A stretch of DNA of 64,000 nucleotides from JBNKEI01 sp050288705. Its GTDB lineage: Bacteria > Myxococcota > Myxococcia > Myxococcales > UBA5297. This document shows, piece by piece, positions 8,398-17,578 of this stretch. Location of the stretch: NCBI GenBank assembly GCA_050288705.1, contig JBNKEI010000156.1:9722-73721 (forward strand), in the 5' to 3' direction. The position numbers and the translations under genes were made by a program. The notes under the pieces are model-generated. The model saw nothing but the letters and a program-made list of their open reading frames with translations, was not told where the DNA came from and ran no database searches. Each line of letters opens with the position of its first letter. The stretch's first letter is position 1.

Positions 8398-9783
8398 TTA
8401 CTGCGATTCGGACTCAGCATTGGGCTGTTCGGTAGGCAAGAAAGGCTCGGGAGGAATTGGTGCTGGTTTGGTATAGGGAATGCAGAAGGATGGCTCGTTG
8501 GCTACCAAGTATCCGAATTCTTTGCGGAATTGATCGATGCTGACTCTGGCGGTGGCCGCGAACTTGGCCAACTCGTGGGCATCTTCGAAGTCGTTCTTGG
8601 TGAGACGAATCATGTAGTGTCTAGCAATTTTGTAACCCTCGCTATTCACATCGACATGGCGTACTCCTAATTTTCCAGTCTTGGGGTCGAGAAGCTCAGT
8701 AAGTAACAGGGGTTTGAATTTGCCGTCTTCAATGGATACCAGCGCTCCTGAGCCACCTTCTTCTAGGTAATTGGCTGCATAGAAACCTAAATCGCGGGTG
8801 TATTCCATGTCTAGGGGAATAGGGTCGGTGCAGCGCAGTTCGTATCCCACGTTTTTGGCAACTACAGTGAGGTTGATTCCATATTTTTTCAAACCCTCTT
8901 GTACTCTCACTTTAATGATGTCGCTGAGGTTTACTTCGGCGATACGTAAATGTCCGTGAGCATCTCTTTCTTCAAGGGCTCCGGCATCCGCCAAGTCTTG
9001 AGGCTCAATGGCTTCTACTAAGCCCTCTGCTAAAACCGCAACTCCATGAGGCAGACCATAGCTCAAGCGTTTAATAATGGCCCCAATTAAAGTGTCAACA
9101 ATGGTTTTCAGCCGCACGCGGTTTCCAAATTCTTCAGGAACTAAACAGAGCGTGGCTCCGGCGGCTTTTCCTATTCCCAGAGCAAGATGTCCTACTTTCC
9201 TTCCCATTGTTACAACGAAATACCAACGAGAAGTAGTTTTGGCATCTACCATTAAATCGCGAACGATTCCCGTTCCTATATGTCTGGCGGTTTGAAATCC
9301 AAAAGTATTGCCATGCAAGGGAAGATTCAAATCGTTATCAATAGTTTTGGGCACATGGGCAACGCGTATGCGTCCCCTCGATTGCTCATTAACTTTGTAA
9401 GCGCTAAATGCGGTATCGTCGCCTCCAATGGTGATTAGTCTGTCTACATTGAGACGTAAAAGAGAAATCACCACATTCTCTAAGTGTTTTTCATTTTTGG
9501 TGGGATTAGCACGGCTAATTCCAATAAAAGAGCCTCCCCGAAAATTAATTCTGCTTACCGAGTCGATATTCAAAGCAGTGACATGCTCGATGTTTCCTTC
9601 CATTATCCATTGAAACCCATCGGTAATCCCAATGACCTCGGACCCCCCCAAAACAGCCCGAATGGTCGCGGCGCTAATAACGCTGTTGATTCCTGGTGCG
9701 GGACCACCTCCTGCTACAATGGCCATCCGTTTTCCTTGCTGGTTCATGTCTGCCTCTGCTAGGAGTTTTTCCAAAAGATTCAT
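8398..9783 (-). CDS. 6-phosphofructokinase, residues suggest PPi-dependent type
   Basis: 461 residues of the PfkA superfamily, which phosphorylates fructose 6-phosphate in glycolysis. Visible motifs are GGGPAPGIN (phosphoryl donor loop), GGDDT (residues 120-124) and PKTIDND (145-151). ATP enzymes have Gly at the fourth position of GGDG and Gly in PGTIDND. Asp123 and Lys146 here are the pair known to favour pyrophosphate as phosphoryl donor and block the ATP alpha-phosphate. A reversible PPi-dependent enzyme is therefore the best call. The length, more than 100 residues over E. coli PfkA, also suits the longer groups. Met13 is an alternative start, as no ribosome site is evident at either. It stands alone, upstream of a helicase gene in the same direction. 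Confidence 0.85.
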   Translation of the reverse strand: MNLLEKLLAEADMNQQGKRMAIVAGGGPAPGINSVISAATIRAVLGGSEVIGITDGFQWIMEGNIEHVTALNIDSVSRINFRGGSFIGISRANPTKNEKHLENVVISLLRLNVDRLITIGGDDTAFSAYKVNEQSRGRIRVAHVPKTIDNDLNLPLHGNTFGFQTARHIGTGIVRDLMVDAKTTSRWYFVVTMGRKVGHLALGIGKAAGATLCLVPEEFGNRVRLKTIVDTLIGAIIKRLSYGLPHGVAVLAEGLVEAIEPQDLADAGALEERDAHGHLRIAEVNLSDIIKVRVQEGLKKYGINLTVVAKNVGYELRCTDPIPLDMEYTRDLGFYAANYLEEGGSGALVSIEDGKFKPLLLTELLDPKTGKLGVRHVDVNSEGYKIARHYMIRLTKNDFEDAHELAKFAATARVSIDQFRKEFGYLVANEPSFCIPYTKPAPIPPEPFLPTEQPNAESESQ

Positions 9784-9896
9784 TTTGATTTGCAGTCAAG
9801 TGTATGACTTGGTAATCCGTCAAACAACGCTTTGGTGTAACATATCAGAAAGAACAACATTTCAGCGAGAGACACAATGTTTCTCAACCCATCTAT

Positions 9897-11432
9897 TTAT
9901 TTCCGTGGACGCTGAACTTCCATGCGCAAGTTTTTGCCCTGATACTCTTGGCCTGTAGTGGTGGTAGAGTCTGTTTGGCTAAGCAACGATTTGGCTTTGC
10001 CTCGGCGTCGACGTTTTTCTCTCGTGGCAGTATTTTTATTTTCTTTTTCTACTTTCTTTTTCTCTGCGATTTTATCTATGCGATTGTGCGTAAAGAAATG
10101 TTTAAGTAAAAAAGCAATTGTTTGATCGCCGTTTTTCATAGCGCGAATATCTTGCGCCAAAGGAAGCATTGCCTCAAAAACCGAAGAAGCCGCGGCTTCT
10201 TTAATTTCCAATAAGTGACGTTCTGTCCAGCGTTTTCTAGCTTCTTCGGGAGAGGGAAGCTTTCTTTCCTCAAATTTAATTGCGTAGCGTTTTTCTAATG
10301 CACTAAGGGTAACTAATTCGCAGCCCGAAACTAGCGAAATGGCTACACCCTTTTTTCCAATGCGTCCGGTGCGGCCTGTTCGATGAAGATATACCGCGGG
10401 ATCTTCAGGAAGAGAATAATTAATAACATGGGAGAGGTCGCTAATATCAATACCTCTTGCGGCAATATCGGTAGCTACTAAAAATGAAGACTTTCCTCCT
10501 TTAATTCTCTCCATTACTCGCTCGCGCTGAGACTGAGGAAGATCGCCATTAAGTAATTCCGCGTCGAAACCGTTACGATTTAATACCGCGGTTACCAAGG
10601 AAGTATCGTCACGGGTATTGCAAAAAATAATGGCATTTTCTGGGCGTTCTAATTCCAGTAAATAAATGAGATTTCGGGGTTTTGGATAAGAATCAACGGT
10701 ATAGTAAAGAACGTTTTCAATTTGATCTACCTTGAAATCGTCACCGGAAATTTGAATGCTTTGCGGGTGGCTAAGAAAGCGCTGAATGAGTCGGTCAATA
10801 TCCGGGGGCATAGTTGCCGAGAAGAGCAGGGTTTGTCGAGTCGGTGGAAGCTGATCAAGAATACGGGTGACTTCTTCGAAAAAACCCTGGTTAAGCATTT
10901 CATCGGCTTCATCTAGTACTGCTGCCTGAGCGTGAGAAAGATCAAGGGTTTTCCGACGGAGATGATCAAAAACGCGGCCAGGAGTGCCTACCACTATGTG
11001 TACTCCTGATTGCAAAGCGTCAGTTTGCTGCTTAATGGAGGCGCCGCCATAAATTGCAGCTACGCGAATGCCTTTGGGGTGGGCTAGCACGGTAAGCTCT
11101 TCGGCTACTTGCAGCGCAAGTTCGCGGGTGGGGCACAATACAATGGCAAGCGTGGCACTAAGTTGAGAATCGAGCTTTTCAATGAGCGGTATTCCGAAAG
11201 CGGCGGTTTTGCCGGTTCCCGTTTTCGAGCGCACAATAAGATCGTGCCCAGCCAAAATACTAGGAATAGACTGGGTTTGCACCGGAGTTGGTTGAAAATA
11301 TCCTCGGTCGCGGATGCCGTTCTTAACTGCTTCCGAAAGGTTCATTTGGTCAAAAGGAATTAGTGGCTGTAGAGAAAATTCGCTTGGGTGGGACGATTGA
11401 TTTTCAAGTTGATTTTCAGAACGAGACGTCAC
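9897..11432 (-). CDS. DEAD-box ATP-dependent RNA helicase
   Basis: 511 residues, GTG start preceded by GGGGAG. All core motifs are present in order: Q-motif region GYFQPTPVQTQSIP, motif I SKTGTGKT, Ia PTRELALQ, GTPGRV, II DEADEML, III SAT, V ATDIAARGIDI and VI HRTGRTGR. A C-terminal extension of about 130 residues follows and becomes strongly basic (KKKVEKENKN, KRRRRGKAKS), as in CsdA/DeaD or RhlE-like helicases, where it helps bind RNA. Likely roles are ribosome assembly or mRNA turnover, perhaps at low temperature. The exact subgroup cannot be told by eye. The gene is divergent from rpoH, with 237 bases between. Confidence 0.92.
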   Translation of the reverse strand: MTSRSENQLENQSSHPSEFSLQPLIPFDQMNLSEAVKNGIRDRGYFQPTPVQTQSIPSILAGHDLIVRSKTGTGKTAAFGIPLIEKLDSQLSATLAIVLCPTRELALQVAEELTVLAHPKGIRVAAIYGGASIKQQTDALQSGVHIVVGTPGRVFDHLRRKTLDLSHAQAAVLDEADEMLNQGFFEEVTRILDQLPPTRQTLLFSATMPPDIDRLIQRFLSHPQSIQISGDDFKVDQIENVLYYTVDSYPKPRNLIYLLELERPENAIIFCNTRDDTSLVTAVLNRNGFDAELLNGDLPQSQRERVMERIKGGKSSFLVATDIAARGIDISDLSHVINYSLPEDPAVYLHRTGRTGRIGKKGVAISLVSGCELVTLSALEKRYAIKFEERKLPSPEEARKRWTERHLLEIKEAAASSVFEAMLPLAQDIRAMKNGDQTIAFLLKHFFTHNRIDKIAEKKKVEKENKNTATREKRRRRGKAKSLLSQTDSTTTTGQEYQGKNLRMEVQRPRK

Positions 11433-11669
11433 AATAAACTCCCCGAAAAATGAAAAAAACCAATTCGAGAATTGGCAGTTATTCTATCAGTTGGCTATAC
11501 ACCCTGTGATGAGAGGTAGCAACGATAGGTCTTTAGGTAGTAGCTGCTAGGTCAGGCAGCCTGGCAAGCTCGGTAGTTTCTTGCTAGCTAACAGGAATAC
11601 CGCTAAAACGACAAGACAAACTAATGCTCCGCTTTTCCAGGCCGGTTCCATAACCCGAGGAAACAACTA

Positions 11670-12737
11670 GTGGCACGAAAAAAAGTACCATCTTCATCTC
11701 GAACATCTTCTAATGCCGAGAATATTTCTGAAGAGAGCGAGCTTGCTGAGCAGGATTTAGAAAACGAGCTCGAAAGCGAAATTGAAATTCTTGCCCAGCA
11801 GGAAAAAGAGGAGCCAGCTCTTCCTTTGGTTCCGTCTACGCCTGCGTCGGTAGCGTTAGTTAAAGCCAAGCGAGAATGGACTCCACGAGATGCCCTTCAG
11901 CAGTATATGCGTGAGGTGGAAAAGCATCCGCTGCTTAGCCGCGAAGAAGAACATGAGCTAGCAGTACGCTTTCGCGATACTGGCGATGTAGACGCAGCTT
12001 ATCGATTAGTCACTGCCAATCTACGTCTGGTAGTGAAAATTGCCCACGAATATCATCGCACCGCATTCTCCTTGCTCGACCTTATTCAAGAAGGCAATGT
12101 GGGACTTATGCATGCTATCAAGAAGTATGACCCCTATAGGGGGGTAAAGCTTTCCAGTTATTCTGCTTGGTGGATTCGGGCTTATATTTTGCGTTATGTG
12201 ATGGAAAACTGGCGAATTGTGAAGTTAGGAACTACCCAAGCCCAACGGAAGCTCTTTTTTAATCTGAGGAAAGAACAAGCCAAACTTGCTGCAGAGGGGT
12301 TTGATCCTTCTCCGAAATTGTTGGCCGAACGGCTGCAAGTCTCGGAGAGCGATATCTCCGAAATGGATCAACGGTTAGGACAGGATGAATTCAGTCTGGA
12401 CGCGCCCATAGCCGGTGATGACTCTTCGCGCGCTAGCCGCTCTGATCGTTTGGTAGCTACTGGAGTGCCGGCAGACGAAGGCTTAGCTAATCATCAGCTA
12501 AAAGAAATAATGCGGGAAAAGCTGGTGGAATTTGGCGAAACACTTTCTGGTAAAGAAAAATATATATTTGAAAAACGCATGGTTTCCGACGAGCCATTGA
12601 CATTGCAAGAAATTGGAAACCAATATGGAATTACCCGTGAACGTGCTCGACAAATTGAGGCTAAGCTTGTGCGAGAATTGAAAAATTGGCTTTATGAAGT
12701 AGTACCTGATTTTAAGAATTTGCAGGTGAATGATTAA
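11670..12737 (+). CDS. rpoH: RNA polymerase sigma-32 factor (heat-shock type)
   Basis: 355 residues, GTG start with GAGGAAA upstream. Region 1.2-2 runs from ALQQYMREVEKHPLLSREEE through LLDLIQEGNVGLMHAIKKYDP and YSAWWIRAYILRYVMENWR. The RpoH box QRKLFFNLR is at residues 192-200 and separates sigma-32 from the housekeeping sigma. The 4.2 helix-turn-helix is LTLQEIGNQYGITRERARQIE near the end. The first 65 residues are an unusual acidic low-complexity extension not found in E. coli RpoH. Some myxobacterial sigma-32 paralogues serve development rather than heat shock, so the exact stimulus is open. No ROSE-type thermometer hairpin is evident upstream. Confidence 0.93.
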   Translation: MARKKVPSSSRTSSNAENISEESELAEQDLENELESEIEILAQQEKEEPALPLVPSTPASVALVKAKREWTPRDALQQYMREVEKHPLLSREEEHELAVRFRDTGDVDAAYRLVTANLRLVVKIAHEYHRTAFSLLDLIQEGNVGLMHAIKKYDPYRGVKLSSYSAWWIRAYILRYVMENWRIVKLGTTQAQRKLFFNLRKEQAKLAAEGFDPSPKLLAERLQVSESDISEMDQRLGQDEFSLDAPIAGDDSSRASRSDRLVATGVPADEGLANHQLKEIMREKLVEFGETLSGKEKYIFEKRMVSDEPLTLQEIGNQYGITRERARQIEAKLVRELKNWLYEVVPDFKNLQVND

Positions 12738-12887
12738 GTTTTGTTGCCAAATAAATCCTTATGTATGGTCCCGTCCGGCGATTCACGGACGAGACGCTCT
12801 TGCTTGGGAAAACCAAGGCGAACGTACACAAGGATGCGGTCGTACGTCCCAGCACATCGCTATCGTTCCTTTTAATTTGGGCAGGAA

Positions 12888-13832
12888 TCACCACCGCATT
12901 AAAGCACTACCCCAAACAAAGCCAGCCCCTGCAGCCAGAACCAAAATCAAATCATCTTCTTTTAGGCGCCCCTGTCGATGAGCTTCGTCAAAGCACATAG
13001 GAATAGAAGCGGCGGAAGTATTACCATAGCGATCAAGAGTAAGACAGAAGCGGTCCATGGGAATGCCGAGTCGCTCCATAACTGCTTCAATGATACGAAG
13101 ATTAGCCTGGTGCCCAATAACATGAGTAATCTGCTCTGCGGAAACGTTTTGGGCACTCAACGCTTCTTTAGCCGCAGCTACCAGTGTACGTACTGCTACC
13201 CGGTAAACCTCTCGTCCATTCATGGTAATTCTTGGCGACAATCTATTGTCAATACCAAGAATGCCTGACCAAGTTCCGTCGGAGTGCAAATGGCAAGAAA
13301 GCAATCCGCGATTTTCACTGCAAGGAGCCATCACCAAAGCTCCGGCGGCATCTCCGAAAAGAACACAAGTATTGCGATCATTCCAGTCAATATATCTGGT
13401 TAATAGATCAGCTCCAATTACTAAAGCTCGCTCGACAGCCCGGTTGCACACAAACTGATCGGCTATCGCCAAGGCGTATAATCCACCGGCAGAAGAAGCG
13501 GACACATCAAAAGCAAAAGCCTTTTTTGCTCCTAACCTGGCCTGAACCAGAGCCGCGGTTGCTGGCGAAGAGTAATCTCCTGTAACGGTTCCTACTACAA
13601 TCATGTCTAACCGCTCAGGCGCTAGGTCTGCATTTTGTAAAGCTTGAAAGGCAGCCCGGTAAGCCATTTCCGAGGTGGTTTCGCCCTCGGCAGCAGCATG
13701 GCGCTCGCGAATTCCCGTGCGCTCCAAAATCCAGGAGTCGGATTTTCCGGTAAACTGGTATAAGTCGCTATTGGAAATTATTTTTTTAGGGACGTAGCTT
13801 CCGGTTCCGATTATTCGCGAGTGCATACTCAT
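12888..13832 (-). CDS. fabH: FabH-type 3-oxoacyl-ACP synthase III with Ser replacing the catalytic Cys
   Basis: 314 residues, the usual KAS III length. It belongs to the family that starts fatty acid synthesis by condensing acetyl-CoA with malonyl-ACP. His241 (GHQAN) and Asn271 (YGNTSAASIP) are intact. The motif that should read DVSAACSGF reads DVSASSAGG, so the nucleophile position is Ser114 (codon TCT, plus-strand 13491-13493). No other Cys is nearby to take over. DpsC of daunorubicin synthesis is a known KAS III-like enzyme with Ser here. The gene overlaps plsX by four bases in a normal plsX-fabH operon. It may be a changed-specificity or decarboxylating enzyme, or condensation may be lost. 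Confidence 0.88.
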   Translation of the reverse strand: MSMHSRIIGTGSYVPKKIISNSDLYQFTGKSDSWILERTGIRERHAAAEGETTSEMAYRAAFQALQNADLAPERLDMIVVGTVTGDYSSPATAALVQARLGAKKAFAFDVSASSAGGLYALAIADQFVCNRAVERALVIGADLLTRYIDWNDRNTCVLFGDAAGALVMAPCSENRGLLSCHLHSDGTWSGILGIDNRLSPRITMNGREVYRVAVRTLVAAAKEALSAQNVSAEQITHVIGHQANLRIIEAVMERLGIPMDRFCLTLDRYGNTSAASIPMCFDEAHRQGRLKEDDLILVLAAGAGFVWGSALMRW

Positions 13833-14914
13833 TCCTGATATTCGCCAGTAAATACAGAGGTAGAATGAGAATTGTCTAAGCCAGCGCTCTTACAAAGCGT
13901 ATTAGCTGCGATAGCCGCTTCGGTTAGCGTAGCGTGAAGGTAAATGGAAGCTGCCTCGGAAGCAAAGCGAAGTGCATTTACAAACGCCTGAGCAGTAGAA
14001 CGCCCATGAGCTACAACTACTTCCCCTTTCACCCCCAACAAAGGAGCGCCACCGTACTCGTTCCAGTCAACGGTTTTATGAAACTGGGCAAAAGCCGGGG
14101 TTTGCACCAAAGCGCGCCATTGCGACTCCGACTGCGCCCTCATCTCTTTTTCCAGTATGGCCAGCAACGCTTCTCCCACCCCCTCCATGGTCTTGAGAGC
14201 AATATTTCCGGTAAATCCGTCGGTTACTACTACATCGATCTCGCCGGCAAGTAGGTCATTCCCTTCTACGTATCCCACAAAATCAAACGGACTTTGCTGC
14301 AATACGGCCAATGTTTCCCGGGTTAGGTCTGTTCCTTTGTTATTTTCCGTACCATTGGAAAGAATTGCCACTTTTGGGCGCTCTACTTTCAAAACTCGTC
14401 GGACAAATGCTTCCCCCAAATAGGCGAACTGCACTAAATGTATAGGCTTGCAAGCTACTGTCGCTCCACAATCTAGCAATACCGCCAATTTTTCTTTACA
14501 AGCAGTAGGAAGAACACTAGCTATTGCCGGTCTTTCTACTTCTGGTAGTCCACCTAACACGAGCAGAGCGGCAGCCATAACCGCGCCGGAATTTCCAGCG
14601 GAAACCACCGCGTCAGCTTTTTTTTCCTTCAACAGTTCAAAACAAACCCGAATCGACGAGCCCTTTTTGCTGCGCACCGCATTTCCCGGTCGTTCACTCA
14701 TGCTGACTACCTGAGGAGCGTGATGAACCTTTAAGAACGACCAGGCATTTAGGCGATCTATTTCTGGCCCGATACGCGCCTCATCGCCTACCAGAATGAC
14801 CTGGTTGTCAATTGACCTAGGTGAGTTAGGCGCGCTACGCGCATACATATACGCGCCTTCCACTGCCGCAGTTGGAGCCAGGTCGCCGCCCATGGCATCA
14901 AGCACCAGACGCAT
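13829..14914 (-). CDS. plsX: Phosphate acyltransferase PlsX
   Basis: 361 residues. PlsX makes acyl-phosphate from acyl-ACP, the donor for PlsY in phospholipid synthesis at the membrane. Family motifs are the N-terminal LDAMGGDLAP, VVSAGNSGAVMAAAL, LDCGATVACKP, LSNGTENNKGT and VVTDGFTGNIALKTMEG. It lies between rpmF (67 bases upstream) and fabH (four-base overlap), the conserved yceD-rpmF-plsX-fabH order. No missing residues were noticed. Translational coupling to fabH is likely from the ATGA overlap. Confidence 0.95.
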   Translation of the reverse strand: MRLVLDAMGGDLAPTAAVEGAYMYARSAPNSPRSIDNQVILVGDEARIGPEIDRLNAWSFLKVHHAPQVVSMSERPGNAVRSKKGSSIRVCFELLKEKKADAVVSAGNSGAVMAAALLVLGGLPEVERPAIASVLPTACKEKLAVLLDCGATVACKPIHLVQFAYLGEAFVRRVLKVERPKVAILSNGTENNKGTDLTRETLAVLQQSPFDFVGYVEGNDLLAGEIDVVVTDGFTGNIALKTMEGVGEALLAILEKEMRAQSESQWRALVQTPAFAQFHKTVDWNEYGGAPLLGVKGEVVVAHGRSTAQAFVNALRFASEAASIYLHATLTEAAIAANTLCKSAGLDNSHSTSVFTGEYQE

Positions 14915-14981
14915 AAGCTATAAGCATGTTTCCGGAAGTTTCCTCTTTGGGTATGAACCTATGAAGAACCTTCCACTTATC

Positions 14982-15167
14982 CTATTCTTCCACCGTGACT
15001 GCCACCCGTTGCTTATAATTGCCACAGTGTTGGCAAACCGTATGGGGAAGAATCGGCTCTCGACATTTAGAACATTGAACCACATTAACTGGCTGCTTCA
15101 AGTTATTGTTCGCCGCGCGACGACGATCTCGCCGCATTTTGGACGTTCGCTTCTTAGGAACTCCCAC
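14982..15167 (-). CDS. rpmF: 50S ribosomal protein bL32
   Basis: 61 residues. It starts MGVPKKRTSKMRRDRRRAA, the classic bL32 N-terminus rich in basic residues. A zinc ribbon follows with CSKC and CQHC about 12 residues apart (C+ form). It is a structural protein of the large ribosomal subunit near the peptidyl-transferase region. It sits 76 bases after yceD in the standard order and is probably transcribed with yceD, plsX and fabH. The four Cys suggest zinc binding. Confidence 0.96.
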   Translation of the reverse strand: MGVPKKRTSKMRRDRRRAANNNLKQPVNVVQCSKCREPILPHTVCQHCGNYKQRVAVTVEE

Positions 15168-15243
15168 TGTCGTCTCCTTTTATAAGAAATGCGCGAAGAG
15201 TCAACTTTCCCTACTCAGAAGTCAAGCAGCTTCGCTAGTTTCA

Positions 15244-15822
15244 CTACACTTTCATGTCTTTGAGAGCCGCCCACCGAGGATCGCTTGCTCTTCGTTCGCA
15301 ACCACATTCGTCGACGTTTAAGTCCTTCCCACAGATGGCGCATAATCCCTTACATTCTTCTTTACACAACCAGTCCATCGGCAAAGAAAGCAAAATTTGC
15401 TCGCGTATAATACTCGACAAATCAATCTGTTTTCCATCAAACGCTTCTTCGTCTGCCGAATCGATGTCAAAAGAAGCTGCTAGTCCCTCTTCGTCACGAG
15501 AACCGCTACTACGTTTTTCTTTTAAGTCCGTCTGCCTGGGGGCAACAGTACTCACCAAAAATAGCCGAAAAGAGATTGGTAATTTGAGTTCAACTTCTGC
15601 CAGACAACGCTTACAAGCAACCTTGAGAGGCAAGGTGGTTTTACCTTCAAGGAATATTTTGCCTGGCAACTTTTCAAAGAAAACTACTAGCTGGGCAGTT
15701 CCTGTTGGCCGAAAACCTAAAGCTGGGTCCTCTTCTGCTAAAACCTCTGACAAAAATTCTCTACCTAGCTCCTTTTCAAGCTTGAGCCCCTTGTCGCCAA
15801 CTTCATCGATGAAAACTACCAT
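15244..15822 (-). CDS. YceD/DUF177 family protein
   Basis: 192 residues. The C-terminal half carries the DUF177 signature: LSSIIREQILLSLPMDWLC, then CKEECKGLCAICGKDLN and CGC, a cysteine cluster typical of the non-E. coli branch. The N-terminal part has LKVACKRCLAEVELKLP. Members sit upstream of rpmF in most bacteria and are linked to 23S rRNA accumulation and ribosome assembly; the molecular function is not settled. It is the first gene of yceD-rpmF-plsX-fabH. An acidic, poorly ordered insert lies between the two conserved parts. Confidence 0.88.
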   Translation of the reverse strand: MVVFIDEVGDKGLKLEKELGREFLSEVLAEEDPALGFRPTGTAQLVVFFEKLPGKIFLEGKTTLPLKVACKRCLAEVELKLPISFRLFLVSTVAPRQTDLKEKRSSGSRDEEGLAASFDIDSADEEAFDGKQIDLSSIIREQILLSLPMDWLCKEECKGLCAICGKDLNVDECGCERRASDPRWAALKDMKV

Positions 15823-16015
15823 GAATACCTACCTCGCCACAATTCCACTTTCACCCCAAAATATGGCGATGATAGACATGTGTCTCAACCTGTCAAGGCA
15901 ACAGCGATTTATTACTGCAATTTCCTACTTGAAAGTATCCATTGGACCTCACTGGTGATACTGAAGGTGGAATTTCTATTAGCTGATTGCCTAGAACTCC
16001 ATATAAAAACCTGTG

Positions 16016-17578
16016 CTAGTAAGACGTCAATCCATACTCAATACTGTCAGACAAAGCACGCCAGCTAGCTTCAATAATATTTTGGCTGGCCCCCACTGTG
16101 CTCCAGGTTTGAGCGCTATTTTGCGTTTCAATTAATACCCGGGTAATGGCGGCAGTACCATTATCTCCGTTTAAAATTCGAACTTTGTAGTCAATTAATT
16201 GAAATTGCATGATCTGGGGGTATTTAGGAACCAAGGCTTTACGCAATGCAGAATCTAACGCATTCACCGGGCCGTTTCCTTCAGCTACAGTATGTACAAT
16301 TTCTCCTTGAACGCGAATTTTAACCGTAGCTTCGGCGAAAATTCCCCTTCCCGTGCGATGCTCTACATTAACGGTTAGGTCAATCAGCTCAAAAGGCGGA
16401 ACATAATCTTTTTGCTGACGCCTTACAATCATGGCAACCGAAGCATCAGCGGCTTCAAATGAGAATCCCTGCGATTCCAAAAGTTTGATTTGGTCGAGAA
16501 TATTGGAGGTTTCTTCTTGGGCAATGGAAAGTCCCATTTCTTCTGATTTACTCAATACATTGGCGCGACCAGACAGCTCAGAAACCACAATACGCATATC
16601 GTTTCCAACCAGAATCGGATTTACATGTTGGTACGAGTCGGAATGACGCCGAATAGCCGAAACGTGGATTCCTCCTTTGTGAGCAAATGCTGATTTTCCT
16701 GCAAAAGGCATATGATCATCAAACGAGAGGTTAGCAATTTCCGCCACATAATGGGCAGTCTCTGTCAAGGCGCCTAATTTACCTTGCGGAAGACATGGTT
16801 TTTCCATTTTCAGCGAAAGATTACCGATAATGGATACCAAATTAGCATTGCCGCAACGCTCACCATATCCATTGATGGTTCCCTGAACCTGAATACATCC
16901 TGCCTGAATAGCACAAAGTGAATTGGCTACTGCGCAATCAGAATCGTTATGGGCATGAATACCAATTAGTTGCCCAGTATCAGCCTTAACAGCGCGCACT
17001 ATTTCGCTGATCTCCCAAGGAAGAGACCCACCATTAGTATCGCAAAGAATGGCAATTTCTGCTCCTCCATTTTCTGCTGCGCGCAGAGTGGCTACTGCAT
17101 ATGCCGAGTCGAGCTTATAGCCGTCAAAAAAATGCTCGGCGTCGAAAAACACTCTTCTACCTTGCTGCACCAAATAGGAAATGCTTTCCTCAATAATGCG
17201 CAGATTCTCTTCGGGGGTGGTACGCAAAACTTCCCGCACCTGAAAAAGCGAAGATTTTCCTACTAGAGTGCACACGGCGGTCTTGGACTCTAATAAAGCA
17301 CAAATATTTGCATCAGTGCTGGGGGTACCTCCCACTCTACAGGTCGAACCAAATGATGCAATAGTCGCATTTTCCCATTCAATTTCCCTTGCTCGGGCAA
17401 AAAACTCGGCATCTTTCGGGTTGGAACCAGGCCATCCGCCTTCAATAAAAGCGACTCCTAAATGATCAAGTCGACGGGCAATTTTTAGCTTGTCTTCACA
17501 AGAAAGCGAAATGCCTTCTCGCTGCGTTCCATCACGCAGCGTGGTGTCATAAATTTGAATGTGGAGACATTCGCTCAT
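16016..17578 (-). CDS. cimA: (R)-citramalate synthase
   Basis: 520 residues of the LeuA-like DRE-TIM family. It condenses pyruvate with acetyl-CoA to citramalate, the threonine-independent start of isoleucine synthesis. Motifs are YDTTLRDGTQREG at the N-terminus, IEGGWPGSNPKD (the citramalate-type variant of the isopropylmalate EAGFP motif), HAHNDSDCAVANSL and GYGERCGNANL. A C-terminal LeuA-type allosteric domain (about residues 380-520) should respond to isoleucine. The start overlaps the leuA stop by four bases, so the two are translationally coupled. Its place behind ilvB, ilvN and leuA fits a branched-chain amino acid operon. Confidence 0.92.
   Translation of the reverse strand: MSECLHIQIYDTTLRDGTQREGISLSCEDKLKIARRLDHLGVAFIEGGWPGSNPKDAEFFARAREIEWENATIASFGSTCRVGGTPSTDANICALLESKTAVCTLVGKSSLFQVREVLRTTPEENLRIIEESISYLVQQGRRVFFDAEHFFDGYKLDSAYAVATLRAAENGGAEIAILCDTNGGSLPWEISEIVRAVKADTGQLIGIHAHNDSDCAVANSLCAIQAGCIQVQGTINGYGERCGNANLVSIIGNLSLKMEKPCLPQGKLGALTETAHYVAEIANLSFDDHMPFAGKSAFAHKGGIHVSAIRRHSDSYQHVNPILVGNDMRIVVSELSGRANVLSKSEEMGLSIAQEETSNILDQIKLLESQGFSFEAADASVAMIVRRQQKDYVPPFELIDLTVNVEHRTGRGIFAEATVKIRVQGEIVHTVAEGNGPVNALDSALRKALVPKYPQIMQFQLIDYKVRILNGDNGTAAITRVLIETQNSAQTWSTVGASQNIIEASWRALSDSIEYGLTSY

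Noticed and set aside
12738..12887. Possible hairpin between rpoH and fabH (CGTCC/GGACG)
   Set aside because: Five-base stem without a T-run; convergent genes may end here, but the evidence is too weak to call a terminator.
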